From: Alkalihalophilus marmarensis DSM 21297
GTDB lineage: Bacteria > Bacillota > Bacilli > Bacillales > Bacillaceae_D
Assembly: GCF_000474275.2 (NCBI RefSeq)
Contig: NZ_ATAE01000038.1
Coordinates: forward strand, 80,872-144,871
Reading direction: 5' to 3'
Length of the DNA: 64,000 nucleotides
Shown here: piece by piece, positions 8,714-20,437 of the stretch
Numbering within the stretch: position 1 is the first letter of the stretch
How the letters are laid out: every line of letters begins with the position of its first letter
Notes under the pieces: generated by a model
The model's database searches: none
The model's input: the letters and a program-made list of their open reading frames with translations, nothing else
What the model was told of the DNA's origin: nothing
Made by a program: the position numbers and the translations under genes

Positions 8714-9280
8714 TTCATCACCTTCTTTTTGTTTAGAAGTTTAAGAGAAAAAAGGACATTATCTTTTATTTCTTTTCTTTTGTGTACTTATTACATACAT
8801 TAATTACACTTGATTGAATGTATATAATTATATAGAAAAACAACTCCTTTTATTGGATAATGTAGGACGTGAAAGGGGGAGTGTTTATGTTTGAAGAGAC
8901 GCTCCCCAGATCAAAGGAACGCCTCTCAACAATACTCGCTCGAATTTAAAAGAGTATTTCGGATCGACTAAGGTCTCCCTTAATCAATTTCCAAATAATA
9001 TAAATTTACTATGTTTTAAGGCAAAAAATACTTTTAATGAATATTTCTTTTTAAATTTAATTTACGTTATGCTTTTTCAGAAACTTATTTATAAACCATT
9101 TATTCTAATGATAATTATGCACCTTTTGATAGTGAAAAAAGTTTACTAAGAAAAAACGATATCCTAACATTATGGATATATCATACTTTTTAATCATTGA
9201 ATAACTGGGATATTATTGTAATAATGTTTATTGCGGGAAAACACATTGAATTTTAATTTTAAATAAGGAGTGTTACATCT
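8714..9280. other. AT-rich stretch without a convincing gene
   Basis: This 567-base stretch inside the integrative element is very AT-rich. A 20-codon frame at 8887 follows a good AAGGGGGAG site but ends quickly and I do not count it. A possible promoter for the gene at 9281 is TTGAAT at 9197 with TAATAA at 9219. Otherwise I see nothing. Confidence 0.6.
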
Positions 9281-9382
9281 ATGGAATCCAAAGCGAAATT
9301 TTTGATCGGCCTAGTATTAGCCATTTCTATTATTTTTATAGGTTTAGTAGTGTATGGCATTAATTTATTTTTCAAATCATAA
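9281..9382 (+). CDS. 33-residue single-pass membrane peptide
   Basis: ATG at 9281 follows AAGGAG at a normal distance. The product starts MESKAKF, continues with one hydrophobic helix (residues 7-31) and ends FFKS. It is the only gene between a plausible promoter (TTGAAT/TAATAA near 9197-9224) and the secreted protein at 9465, 82 bases downstream, so the two may form one unit. Small one-helix peptides beside a secreted protein can be immunity peptides, toxins or export helpers; the sequence does not decide between these. I do not recognise a family. Confidence 0.55.
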   Translation: MESKAKFLIGLVLAISIIFIGLVVYGINLFFKS

Positions 9383-9464
9383 AACCTATTGATTTTTTTC
9401 ATTTAATAGTCTATGATATTTTTTTGTAATATATTACAAAAGAAGTTAATTAATAGGAGGAATT

Positions 9465-10040
9465 ATGAAAATTTTCAAGCTCTCAATTATTTATGTGTCC
9501 ATCTTAGCAATGTTATTCACTTCAATGGGATCTGTTAGTGCAGATACAAGTTCTTCATTTGAAGATTACACAAGTCAAGAAATTAAAGAAGCTTCTAAAA
9601 TTCTATTAGATGATGATTATCTAAGTTTATTTCAACAAACATTCTTAGAAGCCGTTTATGAGAAAAACGGAAAATTTCACTTTGATATAAAGATTGCTCA
9701 AGAATTAAGTATGACAAAGGAACAAGCAAAGAATCTTAATGATTTAGTAACAAAATCCTTCTCTTATAGCGAAGTACAAGATATGTATACATACTTAGAG
9801 AATACTGAAACTTTGACATTAGGGTTAATTGGAACCGAAGAAGAAGCATTTACGATTATGAATGTTTTTACGGATAGATTAGCTAAAATTTTCTACGCTG
9901 CAATTGTTGTTTATGTGGGTACACAAATCGCTAATCAGGTAATAGCAGATTTATACAGACTTGGTGCTATTGGTATGTGTAGAAAATGGGAGAGTAATAA
10001 ACATGTAAAAACAGCTTGTGAAGCATTAGGATATTTGTAG
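9465..10040 (+). CDS. Secreted protein of unknown function with a hydrophobic segment near its C-terminus
   Basis: The 191-residue protein has a clear signal peptide (MKIFKLSIIYVSILAMLF, probable cleavage after SVSA at about residue 26). The mature part is acidic and helical up to residue 120. A hydrophobic segment follows (AKIFYAAIVVYVGTQIA, about 145-161), and the tail carries two cysteines (GMCRKW and TACEAL) that could form a disulfide. The start follows AGGAGG and a long terminator follows the stop, so the gene looks functional although the element around it is decayed. The layout (secreted precursor with hydrophobic, two-cysteine C-terminus) recalls precursor-type antibacterial proteins such as SdpC, but I see no sequence match and make no functional claim. 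Confidence 0.72.
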   Translation: MKIFKLSIIYVSILAMLFTSMGSVSADTSSSFEDYTSQEIKEASKILLDDDYLSLFQQTFLEAVYEKNGKFHFDIKIAQELSMTKEQAKNLNDLVTKSFSYSEVQDMYTYLENTETLTLGLIGTEEEAFTIMNVFTDRLAKIFYAAIVVYVGTQIANQVIADLYRLGAIGMCRKWESNKHVKTACEALGYL

Positions 10041-10045
10041 TATAA

Positions 10046-10092
10046 AAAGGAGAATGTTAATTAGCAATTAGCTAATTAACATTCTCCTTTTA
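10046..10092. terminator. Long bidirectional terminator
   Basis: A perfect 21-bp inverted repeat (10046-10066 and 10072-10092) with a 5-base loop and A/T-runs on both sides follows the secreted-protein gene and overlaps the end of the ArpU remnant. Confidence 0.85.
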
Positions 10093-10392
10093 AATATCCT
10101 TAGTTCCAGCAATATTTAAGATTAAGGCCAACTTATAAAATGCTTTCCAACGGATTTTATTATAGTAAGTAGAGCTGATTGGTGGATTGAATTTAAAAGC
10201 ATAGACATTGTGATCTGTTAAATAATCCGAGTCGGCTGTCATATAACGTTCCTCAATTAATGTACGCTCCATTGGTGGCAATCTCCTAACAGCTCTTTCA
10301 ACACGATCACAGAAGGTCTTTCTCTTCTCTTGCTGTTCTGCATTATAGAGAGCAATCTGAGCAGTTTGATCACTCGTTTCATTTCGCAACAC
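10090..10392 (-). pseudogene. ArpU-type phage regulator, N-terminally truncated
   Basis: The 100 residues match the C-terminal two thirds of ArpU-family late-gene regulators, a sigma-like fold. Typical segments are an IALYNAEQQEKRKTFCDRVERA helix, LPPMERTLIEERYM and TYYNKIRWKAFYKLALIL. Full-length members have about 40 more residues at the N-terminus; here the reading breaks off at the junction with the integrase remnant on the opposite strand, and the only start is a GTG without a ribosome binding site. The fusion of two gene ends suggests a deletion between them. Confidence 0.7.
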
Positions 10393-10410
10393 ATGACCTT
10401 GAAATATTAG

Positions 10411-11039
10411 AAAAGGTCCTTCAATAAAATTAAAATTCCAGTTAAAGAAAAGGCAGCAATAGAAAAGAACGTAAAATATCTTTCTTTAGATGAACTTAAT
10501 ACCTTATTACGCTATATGGAACAGTATAAATATCAACGATTAAAAGAATATCGTCTTTATTTCATGCTTATATACTTCCTAAGTCAGACTGGATTGAGAA
10601 TTAGAAGCTCTAGCTTTGAAATGGGAAAATATCGAAGGTAACAAACTCATTGTGGACAAGCAGACAAGTAGAGGGAATAACAATAAAGTCATAATCACTT
10701 TTTTGAAAAATTCATCAAGCTATAGAGAAATTCAGTTAAATGAGGAATTAGTTCGAGAGCTAAAGAAATTTAAATTAGTTCAAAATGAAATGTCCCTCAA
10801 ACACCCTTCTTACAAAATGAATAAAGAAGGCTAACATCGATTATAAGGGTACTCATGGCTTTAGACACACACATGCGGTTTTGTTATTAGAAGCCGGGGG
10901 GCTAGTATAAAGTGTGTATCTAAACGATTAGGACACAAATCCATAAAAACTACTGCAGATACTTATTTAGATATCACTCAAAAAAATAGAAGAAGGCGAA
11001 CTTAAAAAGTTCGCCTCCTACACAAAAAGAAAATATTGA
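10411..11039 (+). pseudogene. Phage-type tyrosine recombinase (integrase), truncated and frameshifted
   Basis: The C-terminal catalytic domain can be read across three frames. KNVKYLSLDELNTLLRYM and LYFMLIYFLSQTGLRI carry the first catalytic Arg; two bases are then missing and the frame continues as ALALKWENIEGNKLI. After an early stop at 10832, HGFRHTHAVLLLEAGG gives the HxxR motif, and after another shift RLGHKSIKTTADTYLDIT gives the last His and the Tyr nucleophile. The C-terminus ELKKFASYTKRKY ends at 11039. The N-terminal arm-binding domain is missing. The gene points towards the right att repeat, 93 bases away, as expected for an integrase beside its site. Confidence 0.88.
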
Positions 11040-11040
11040 A

Positions 11041-11089
11041 GTTGATACGAGTAGGCACATAGTAGGCACGCGCTAATTCTCGTATCAAC
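11041..11089. repeat. Inverted repeat enclosing two GTAGGCAC motifs
   Basis: GTTGATACGAG at 11041-11051 is the exact complement of 11079-11089. The loop holds GTAGGCAC twice (11051-11058 and 11062-11069), 11 bases apart; a third copy lies at 7826-7833 near the other end of the element. Integrase arm sites are usually short direct repeats flanking the core, so that role is plausible but untested. Confidence 0.55.
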
Positions 11090-11131
11090 TATCCTCTTGA
11101 AAAAACCCCATGTTATAAGGTTTTCCTACAA

Positions 11132-11164
11132 TTAACCGATCGAACCTTCCATCTCGAACTTGAT
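11132..11164. repeat. Right attachment-site copy (overlaps sufB 3' end)
   Basis: Perfect 33-bp copy of 7692-7724. It supplies the last ten sense codons and the stop of sufB, so insertion left sufB intact. Confidence 0.92.
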
Positions 11165-12529
11165 CAGACGGTTCATTTCAACGGCATATTCCATTGGAAG
11201 TTCTTTTGTAAATGGCTCGATGAAGCCCATTACGATCATTTCTGTTGCTTCTTGCTCAGAAATACCGCGGCTCATCAGGTAGAAGAGTTGATCTTCAGAT
11301 ACCTTTGATACCGTAGCTTCATGCTCAAGTGTGATGTTGTTATTTAAGATCTCATTGTATGGAATCGTATCAGAAGTTGATTCGTTATCCATGATAAGCG
11401 TATCACACTCGATTTTTGATTTAGACCCTTCAGAGCGGCGTCCGAAGTGACAGATACCACGGTACGTTACTTTACCGCCGTGTTTAGAGATTGATTTTGA
11501 AACGATTGTTGATGAACAGTTTGGCGCTAAGTGGTGAACTTTTGCACCCGCATCTTGGTGTTGTCCTTTACCCGCAATAGCGATTGAAAGGATCGTACCT
11601 TTTGCACCTTCACCGCGCATTACAACAGCTGGATACTTCATCGTTAATTTAGAACCGATGTTACCATCAACCCATTCCATTGTTGCACCAGCATCTGCTA
11701 CCGCACGCTTAGTTACTAGATTGAAGATATTAGGCGCCCAGTTTTGGATCGTTGTGTAACGGCAGTATGCGTTCTTTTTAACGATGATTTCAACAACCGC
11801 ACTATGAAGTGAGTTTGTTGAGTAAACAGGTGCTGTACAACCTTCAACATAGTGTACAGAGCTGTCTTCATCAGCAATGATCAACGTACGCTCGAATTGA
11901 CCCATGTTCTCTGAGTTGATACGGAAGTACGCTTGAAGAGGCGTATCCGTTTTAACACCTTTTGGCACGTAGATAAATGAACCACCAGACCATACAGCAG
12001 AATTTAATGCTGCAAATTTGTTATCAGATGGAGGGATAATTGTACCGAAGTGCTCTTTAAAGATCTCTTCGTGTTCACGAAGTGCTGTATCTGTATCTGT
12101 GAAAAGAATACCTAGCTCAGTTAAATCTTCTTTCATGTTGTGGTAAACAACTTCAGATTCATACTGTGCAGATACACCTGCAAGATATTTTTGCTCAGCT
12201 TCTGGAATTCCAAGCTTATCAAATGTGTTTTTGATTTCTTCAGGAACTTCATCCCAAGATTTCTCAGACTTCTCAGACGGCTTTACGTAGTACGTAATTT
12301 CGTCAAAGTTAAGTTCAGATAAATCTCCGCCCCACTGAGGCATAGGCATTTTATAGAATTGTTCTAATGACTTCAAACGGAAATCAAGCATCCATTGCGG
12401 CTCTTTTTTCATACGTGAAATTTCTTCTACGATCTCACGAGTTAAACCACGCTTTGAACGGAAGATGGATACGTCACGATCCGAGAACCCGTATTTGTAT
12501 TCACCGATATCAGGCATTTTTTTAGCCAT
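11132..12529 (-). CDS. sufB: Fe-S cluster scaffold subunit SufB
   Basis: SufB, with SufC and SufD, forms the scaffold on which Fe-S clusters are built. The 465-residue length and the long run of conserved beta-helix segments ([24 protein letters not shown], NTFxIxxIGSK-like region near 300, and the C-terminal [21 protein letters not shown]) are typical. I chose the start at 12529 ([11 protein letters not shown]), 8 bases after AAGGAGGG. It is the last gene of sufC-D-S-U-B. Its last 33 bases served as the insertion site of the element at 7692-11164, and a weak hairpin at 11101-11124 is now the nearest possible terminator. Confidence 0.97.
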   Translation of the reverse strand: MAKKMPDIGEYKYGFSDRDVSIFRSKRGLTREIVEEISRMKKEPQWMLDFRLKSLEQFYKMPMPQWGGDLSELNFDEITYYVKPSEKSEKSWDEVPEEIKNTFDKLGIPEAEQKYLAGVSAQYESEVVYHNMKEDLTELGILFTDTDTALREHEEIFKEHFGTIIPPSDNKFAALNSAVWSGGSFIYVPKGVKTDTPLQAYFRINSENMGQFERTLIIADEDSSVHYVEGCTAPVYSTNSLHSAVVEIIVKKNAYCRYTTIQNWAPNIFNLVTKRAVADAGATMEWVDGNIGSKLTMKYPAVVMRGEGAKGTILSIAIAGKGQHQDAGAKVHHLAPNCSSTIVSKSISKHGGKVTYRGICHFGRRSEGSKSKIECDTLIMDNESTSDTIPYNEILNNNITLEHEATVSKVSEDQLFYLMSRGISEQEATEMIVMGFIEPFTKELPMEYAVEMNRLIKFEMEGSIG

Positions 12530-12583
12530 GTCGGAAACCCTCCTTAGATAGTTGCTTACCCCTTTTTGCAAAAGGCTAAGCCG

Positions 12584-15538
<2,955 letters not shown>

Positions 15539-15623
15539 ACATACCCACCCTTTACTGTTGATTCGCTCATTTGCTTCTTTTCTTGCTGTGCAAATCATGC
15601 ACTGCAGATAAAACTAGACTGAC

Positions 15624-16409
15624 TTAAGCTTCTTGGTTTACGCGCTCGTCTTCAATGCCAAGTTCTTCTTTAATCCAGTCGTAACCTTCTGCCTCAAGAC
15701 GTTCAGCTAATTCAGAACCACCAGATTTCACGATACGGCCTTGCATCATAACGTGTACTTTATCAGGCTTGATGTAGTCAAGAAGACGTTGGTAGTGAGT
15801 GATGATTAGACATCCAAACTCAGAACCACGCATTGCATTAACACCTTTTGATACGACTTTAAGTGCATCGATATCTAGACCTGAATCGATCTCATCAAGG
15901 ATTGCAAGCTTCGGCTCAAGCATCATTAATTGAAGAATCTCGTTACGCTTCTTCTCACCGCCAGAGAATCCTTCATTTAAGTAACGCTGTGCAAACTGTT
16001 GATCCATTTCAAGAAGATCCATTTTCTCATCTAATTTACGGATGAATTTCATTAAAGAAATCTCATCACCTTCTTCGCGGCCTGCATTAATAGCAGAACG
16101 TAAGAAGTCCGCGTTTGTAATTCCGCTGATCTCAGATGGATATTGCATCGCTAGGAATAGACCTGCTTGTGCACGCTCGTCTACTTCCATTTCAAGCACA
16201 TCTTCACCGTTCATTGTTACAGATCCGCTTGTGATTTCATATTTCGGATGACCCATGATTGCAGAAGCTAAAGTTGATTTACCTGTACCATTTGGTCCCA
16301 TGATTGCGTGGATTTCTCCACCGTTAATTTCAATACTGAAGTCTTTAAGAATTTCCTTTCCTTCAATTGAAACGTGTAAGTTCTCGATTTTTAAGAATGG
16401 TGCTGACAT
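15624..16409 (-). CDS. sufC: ABC-type ATPase SufC
   Basis: The ATPase of the SufBCD complex. It powers the conformational change of the scaffold and is not a membrane transporter. The 261 residues include Walker [10 protein letters not shown] (about 36-44), the signature [14 protein letters not shown], and Walker [13 protein letters not shown]. The start at 16409 follows GGAGG at 8 bases. It opens the suf operon; the promoter must lie in 16410-16620. A stretch with partial similarity to a Fur box (around 16465-16490) lies there but is too degenerate to call. Confidence 0.97.
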   Translation of the reverse strand: MSAPFLKIENLHVSIEGKEILKDFSIEINGGEIHAIMGPNGTGKSTLASAIMGHPKYEITSGSVTMNGEDVLEMEVDERAQAGLFLAMQYPSEISGITNADFLRSAINAGREEGDEISLMKFIRKLDEKMDLLEMDQQFAQRYLNEGFSGGEKKRNEILQLMMLEPKLAILDEIDSGLDIDALKVVSKGVNAMRGSEFGCLIITHYQRLLDYIKPDKVHVMMQGRIVKSGGSELAERLEAEGYDWIKEELGIEDERVNQEA

Positions 16410-16659
16410 CTTTATGACCTCCAATTTATCTTGCTTATAACAAGCAGTGTGATTTCGATGATTAAATCGAATTATTCTCAATCTATTCTCATTACAATCT
16501 TATAACAAATCCAACATAAGTTCAAGGTAACGAGACTAGTATGTACAATTGCGTTTCACGCAACATTCTTCATTATAATATAGATTGGTTCATACACAAA
16601 GGGAGCGGCGCCAGTTATGGGCCACTCCCTTATGTCATTTTATTCTATCCTAACAGAAC

Positions 16660-16845
16660 TTATAGATGGTGTTGATTGAATTCCCTTACCATTTCATTGC
16701 AGCGTTTGTATTCTTTATCACGAGCTCTCTCAATTTCCATTCTTTTATCGAGGCTTCGGTTGTATTCCTCATAACCTACTCCATGTGCAGAATGCATTGC
16801 CTTTTCCATATCACTCGTATACGCAGCGTCTAATGACTGGATAAT
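16660..16845 (-). CDS. Small hypothetical protein, possible ATT start
   Basis: The frame encodes up to 61 residues, highly charged and helical (SLDAAYTSDMEKAMHSAHGV, then EEYNRSLDKRMEIERARDKE, ending FNQHHL). A TGA closes the frame just upstream, and the only codons at the right distance (8 bases) from the ribosome binding site AGAAGGG are ATT and ATC. The first ATG is at 16809, which would give 49 residues without a good site. ATT starts are rare but real (infC). I do not recognise the family. It lies alone between sufC and yurZ. Confidence 0.5.
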   Translation of the reverse strand: MIQSLDAAYTSDMEKAMHSAHGVGYEEYNRSLDKRMEIERARDKEYKRCNEMVREFNQHHL

Positions 16846-17028
16846 GAATCAATCCCTTCTCTTTTGATACATGTATCTTAACATGAACGCTTTAATTGAC
16901 CAAAGCGCAAAAAAGAGGCTGAGGTTCCTTTACAGGTTATCAGATCACCTATGCCATTGTCAGAAAACTTACCAACACGATAACTCTTATTTCCACCGTT
17001 TTTCGACTTGACCCAATATTTGAAAAAT

Positions 17029-17418
17029 TTACTGCTGCATCTGACTGCCTTTGCCGCTAAGATCGGTCATTGCTTCTTGGACAAGAGTGACAGCCTGGCT
17101 CATCGCTGCCCCGCCGCCGAATGCTGCTGTAACGCCCACTGCTTCTAAAATTTCATCTTCAGTACAGCCTTGGTCGAGGCATCCTTTTGTATGATAAATA
17201 ATACAATACTCATCTTGTGAAAATACACTAATACCAAGTGCGATCATTTGCTTTTCTTTTTGAGAAAGCTTGCCTTTTGCAAAACATGCTTCTGTGAACG
17301 CATTATATTTCTTAGCAATATCAGGCATCTTCTCTGTGAAGTGTCCTAATCCTTCTTTATATTCAAGTAGTGCCATCTCAACTGCACTTTGGTTCTGCTG
17401 TTGCTGCTGTTCCATCAT
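17029..17418 (-). CDS. yurZ: Carboxymuconolactone decarboxylase-family protein YurZ
   Basis: The 129-residue protein belongs to the AhpD/CMD fold. The core reads YKEGLGHFTEKMPDIAKKYN, then KEKQMIALGISVFSQDEYCI and HTKGCLDQGCTEDEILEAVG; a cysteine and a HxxxC-like motif around YHTKGC recall the peroxidase-type active site, but the full CxxC is absent. It corresponds to B. subtilis yurZ, found at the same place between suf and met. The N-terminus is glutamine-rich. Two adjacent ATG codons (17418, 17415) follow GGAGGG; either could be used. The function is unknown. Confidence 0.8.
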   Translation of the reverse strand: MMEQQQQQNQSAVEMALLEYKEGLGHFTEKMPDIAKKYNAFTEACFAKGKLSQKEKQMIALGISVFSQDEYCIIYHTKGCLDQGCTEDEILEAVGVTAAFGGGAAMSQAVTLVQEAMTDLSGKGSQMQQ

Positions 17419-17481
17419 TCATCCCTCCTAAAATTGAATCCACTTCAAAGGTAGTATTCGATTTCAGGAATTCATTTATAC

Positions 17482-17512
17482 AAAAAAGAACGCCATTTAG
17501 GCGCTCTTTATC
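17482..17512 (-). terminator. Terminator after metQ
   Basis: Minus-strand stem AAAGAGCGCC / GGCGTTCTTT with a 5-base loop is followed by T-rich sequence, 12 bases past the metQ stop. Confidence 0.8.
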
Positions 17513-17523
17513 TGTTTTTCATC

Positions 17524-18378
17524 TTATTCTTCAGTTAAAGGAATAACAGCTCCATTATACTCTTCGTTGATGAAGTTTTGGATCTCTTCAGATTGAAGAA
17601 CTTCTAAAAGCTTTTGTACTTCTGGACGCTCTTCATCTTCTGCACGAACAACGATCAGGTTAGGTTGAAGTACATCTTCTTCTTCAAATGCAATTCCGTA
17701 TTGCTCAATATCTACTCCGCCCTCAAGAGCGTAGTTTGTGTTGATGACAACAGCATCACCCTCGCCGCTTTCAAATGAAGGAGCAAGCATACGAGCTTCT
17801 ACTTGAGTTGAACCAAATTGTAAGTTCTTCGGATTAGATGAAATATCATCGATTGTTGCTAATTGACCTTCTTCAACATCTAGCTCAATTAAGCCTGCAC
17901 GCTCAAAGATCGGCAGAATACGGCCGTGGTCACTGATTGAATCACTCATAATAATTGACGCGCCTTCAGGAAGCTCATCAAGGCTTGAATATTCTTTAGA
18001 GTACACACCGATTGGTTCTGCATGGACTGCACCAACGCTGACAAAGTCATAGTCGTTCTCATCAATTTGCATTGCTAAATAACCAGGCGTTTGGAAATAG
18101 TTCACATCGATGTCGCCATCACGTAACGCTTGGTTTGGCAAGATGTAATCTTGGAAAACTTGGACTTGAAGGTCAATGCCTTCTTCAGCAAGCAATTCCT
18201 GTGCTGCTTCAAGGATTTCTGCATGCGGTACAGCAGAAGCACCGACTGTTAATGTCGTTGTTTCACCTTCAGCACCCTCACCAGCTTCGTTATCTGTTGT
18301 TTCTTCCTCTGCACCGCCGCATGCCACTAATGATACAGACAATGCTGCAGCTGCTACTACGCTTAAAAACTTTTTCAT
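17524..18378 (-). CDS. metQ: Methionine-binding lipoprotein MetQ
   Basis: The substrate-binding part of the MetNPQ importer, anchored outside the membrane by lipid. The 284 residues start with a lipoprotein signal (MKKFLSVVAAAALSVSLVAC, lipidated Cys20), an acidic linker, then the NlpA-type domain (VGASAVPHAEIL, VQVFQDYILPNQALRDGDID, NYFQTPGYL). The start at 18378 follows AGGGGG; an upstream in-frame start would add residues before the signal peptide. It ends the metN-P-Q operon controlled by the SAM riboswitch. Confidence 0.95.
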   Translation of the reverse strand: MKKFLSVVAAAALSVSLVACGGAEEETTDNEAGEGAEGETTTLTVGASAVPHAEILEAAQELLAEEGIDLQVQVFQDYILPNQALRDGDIDVNYFQTPGYLAMQIDENDYDFVSVGAVHAEPIGVYSKEYSSLDELPEGASIIMSDSISDHGRILPIFERAGLIELDVEEGQLATIDDISSNPKNLQFGSTQVEARMLAPSFESGEGDAVVINTNYALEGGVDIEQYGIAFEEEDVLQPNLIVVRAEDEERPEVQKLLEVLQSEEIQNFINEEYNGAVIPLTEE

Positions 18379-18391
18379 CTCTCTTTTCCCC

Positions 18392-19060
18392 CTACCGTTT
18401 ATCTGTTTTATTTGTAAAATAATCACCAATCCACTGGATCACAAAAACGACCAATAGAATTGCGATTGTTGCTACCAAAGTAATCTCGCTGTTATTGCGC
18501 TGGAATCCTTCTAGGTACGCGAAATGGCCCAGACCGCCTGCACCAATGACCCCTGCCATCGCTGTATAGCTGACAAGTGCAATCGCTGTAACGGTGATTC
18601 CAGAAATAAGTGCTGGCAAGGATTCAGGAATTAAAACTTTCCGAATGATTGTCCAGTTGCTCGCTCCCATTGATTGTGACGCTTCAATAACCCCTTTATC
18701 GATCTCACGCAGGGCAATCTCCACCATACGCGCATAGAACGGGGCAGCTCCAATGATTAATGCAGGAAGCGCTGCATTTGCCCCAAGCATCGAACCTGTC
18801 AGGGCCCTTGTAAATGGAATTAATAAAACAATTAATATGATAAATGGGATTGATCTAAAAATATTAACGATAAAGCTTGCCACCACGTTAACAAGATAAT
18901 TCTCCCATAGATTCCCTTTGGCTGTCAGATAAAGAACTAATCCTAAAATGAGTCCAAGTACAAATGTAGCAAAGACAGAAATAGACGTCATATAGAGCGT
19001 TTCAAGCGTCGCATCCCATAAGCGGTCCCATTTCACATCAGCTAGAAATTGATCATTCAT
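18392..19060 (-). CDS. metP: Methionine ABC transporter permease MetP
   Basis: The 222-residue membrane subunit of the methionine importer, with five to six hydrophobic segments and the cytoplasmic coupling motif EASQSMGASNWTIIRKVLIPESLPALISG (EAA loop, about 135-160), which contacts MetN. Its start overlaps the end of metN by 8 bases and metQ follows 13 bases after its stop. The family also moves methionine derivatives and D-methionine. Confidence 0.95.
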   Translation of the reverse strand: MNDQFLADVKWDRLWDATLETLYMTSISVFATFVLGLILGLVLYLTAKGNLWENYLVNVVASFIVNIFRSIPFIILIVLLIPFTRALTGSMLGANAALPALIIGAAPFYARMVEIALREIDKGVIEASQSMGASNWTIIRKVLIPESLPALISGITVTAIALVSYTAMAGVIGAGGLGHFAYLEGFQRNNSEITLVATIAILLVVFVIQWIGDYFTNKTDKR

Positions 19061-20078
19061 ACGTGATCACCTCCACTTCCACTTTCTTGCTGCGGATAAA
19101 GGCAATCGCGCGCTCGACTTCATCAGTCTCTCCGTTTAAAGCAACAAATAACGTCCCGTATGACCCTTCTTGGATCTTCGTGATCTTTCCTTGCACAATA
19201 TTTACTTCAATATCAAATGAGCGAATCAGCTGCGTAATTAATGGGCTTTCCGCCTCTTCACCGACGAAGGTTAACTGAACAATTTTACCTTCAGGGTGAT
19301 CTGCGAGTAATTGCTTAATCGCATCTGTCGTTTCTTCAGGCTCTGTAATTTGCTTAACAAATTCCTTCGTCATCTCTTCTTTTGGCTTACGGAATACTTC
19401 TAGCACCGGTCCCTGCTCAACTACTTTACCGGCTTCCATCACAGCCACTTGATGACAAATTTTACGAATGACGTGCATTTCATGTGTGATCAGCACGATC
19501 GTTAAGCCTAACTTTTGATTAATATCAACGAGCAAGTCCAAAATCGAATCTGTCGTCTTAGGATCTAGTGCGGATGTTGCTTCATCACATAACAGCACCT
19601 TAGGATTGTTAGCAAGCGCACGTGCAATACCGACACGCTGTTTTTGTCCGCCGCTCAATTGCGATGGATAGCTGTCTCCGCGTCCTTTAAGCCCTACTAG
19701 CTCAATTAACTCATTCACTCGTTGTTCACGTTTGGCTTTTGGCACACCTGCAATTTCAAGAGGAAACGCGATATTATCTCGCACCGTACGCGACCAAAGC
19801 AAATTAAAATGCTGGAAAATCATCCCGATTTCTTGACGGGCTTTTCTTAATTCTTTTGTTGAGAGTGCTGAAAGCTTTTTGCCAGCTACAACAACCTCTC
19901 CTTCTGTTGGACGTTCAAGCATATTTAACATACGAATTAACGTACTTTTACCTGCGCCGCTATATCCAATCACACCGAATATCTCACCCTCGCCGATATT
20001 TAAATCAACGCCATCGACGGCATGAACGGTGCCATTCTTCGTTTCAAATCGTTTACGAATCGATCGAAGTGAAATCAT
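19053..20078 (-). CDS. metN: Methionine ABC transporter ATPase MetN
   Basis: ATP-hydrolysing subunit of the methionine importer. The 341 residues have Walker A GYSGAGKST (about 38-46), the signature LSGGQKQRVGIAR (about 139), Walker B VLLCDEATSALD, and a C-terminal NIL domain (about 265-340), which binds methionine and inhibits transport when the cell has enough. It is the first gene after the SAM riboswitch. Confidence 0.96.
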   Translation of the reverse strand: MISLRSIRKRFETKNGTVHAVDGVDLNIGEGEIFGVIGYSGAGKSTLIRMLNMLERPTEGEVVVAGKKLSALSTKELRKARQEIGMIFQHFNLLWSRTVRDNIAFPLEIAGVPKAKREQRVNELIELVGLKGRGDSYPSQLSGGQKQRVGIARALANNPKVLLCDEATSALDPKTTDSILDLLVDINQKLGLTIVLITHEMHVIRKICHQVAVMEAGKVVEQGPVLEVFRKPKEEMTKEFVKQITEPEETTDAIKQLLADHPEGKIVQLTFVGEEAESPLITQLIRSFDIEVNIVQGKITKIQEGSYGTLFVALNGETDEVERAIAFIRSKKVEVEVITYE

Positions 20079-20197
20079 TAATTACTCCCTACTTTCTCTA
20101 TAAATCCCAAACCACGTTTTAAGCTTTACTGAAGTTATTTAGTAAAGCATGAAAGGATGAGGATCTCCTAACTCTAACGTACGACAAACTCATACAC

Positions 20198-20236
20198 AAT
20201 AAAAAAGCCCTTCTGTTTATGATGAACAGAAAGGCG
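20198..20236 (-). terminator. Terminator of the SAM riboswitch
   Basis: Minus-strand stem GCCTTTCTGTT / AACAGAAGGGC followed by TTTTTT. It lies between the S-box aptamer and metN and acts as the off-state hairpin. Confidence 0.88.
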
Positions 20237-20253
20237 TAAATTCATTATCCCTT

Positions 20254-20366
20254 CTCTCATCTACCAAAGCTCATGCTTTGCAGGAATTAGCACCTTCTAG
20301 GTCAACATATGACTTAGTGGTTGCTGGGTTTCATCGGGCCAGTCCCTCCACCTCTCGCGATAAGAG
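20254..20366 (-). promoter_or_regulatory. SAM riboswitch (S box)
   Basis: On the minus strand the consensus S-box elements are in order: CTCTTATC with GAGAGGTGGAGGGACTGGCCC, GATGAAACCC, CAGCAACC, AAGGTGCTAATTCC and the closing GATGAGAG. It precedes metNPQ and ends in an intrinsic terminator, so high S-adenosylmethionine should switch off methionine uptake. This is the standard S-box regulation of met genes in Bacillaceae. Confidence 0.96.
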
Positions 20367-20437
20367 ATATAAAGTTGTTGTCGTTCGCTTTTACATGAAT
20401 GCATCATAGCACGCGGGTTTTTTAGCTGTCAACGATT

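Larger units (their letters stand above)
7692..11164. mobile_element. Degenerate integrative element at the sufB 3' end
   Basis: Two perfect 33-bp direct repeats bound about 3.4 kb that is markedly more AT-rich than its neighbours and breaks the yunF-sufB synteny. Inside are a broken tyrosine recombinase whose 3' end faces the right repeat, a truncated ArpU-type phage regulator, an HNH nuclease with a nonsense codon, degraded small genes and two apparently intact small genes (9281-9382, 9465-10040). The motif GTAGGCAC occurs near both ends (7826, 11051, 11062) and may be the integrase arm site. The gene types point to a decayed prophage or phage-like island; it cannot now integrate or excise by itself. 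Confidence 0.88.

Noticed and set aside
8887..8949. 20-codon frame with a strong ribosome binding site (MFEETLPRSKERLS)
   Set aside because: Ends after 20 codons with no family match; may be the start of a lost gene but cannot be supported.
16465..16495. Possible Fur box in the suf promoter region
   Set aside because: Only about half of the inverted-repeat positions agree with the consensus; not enough to call.
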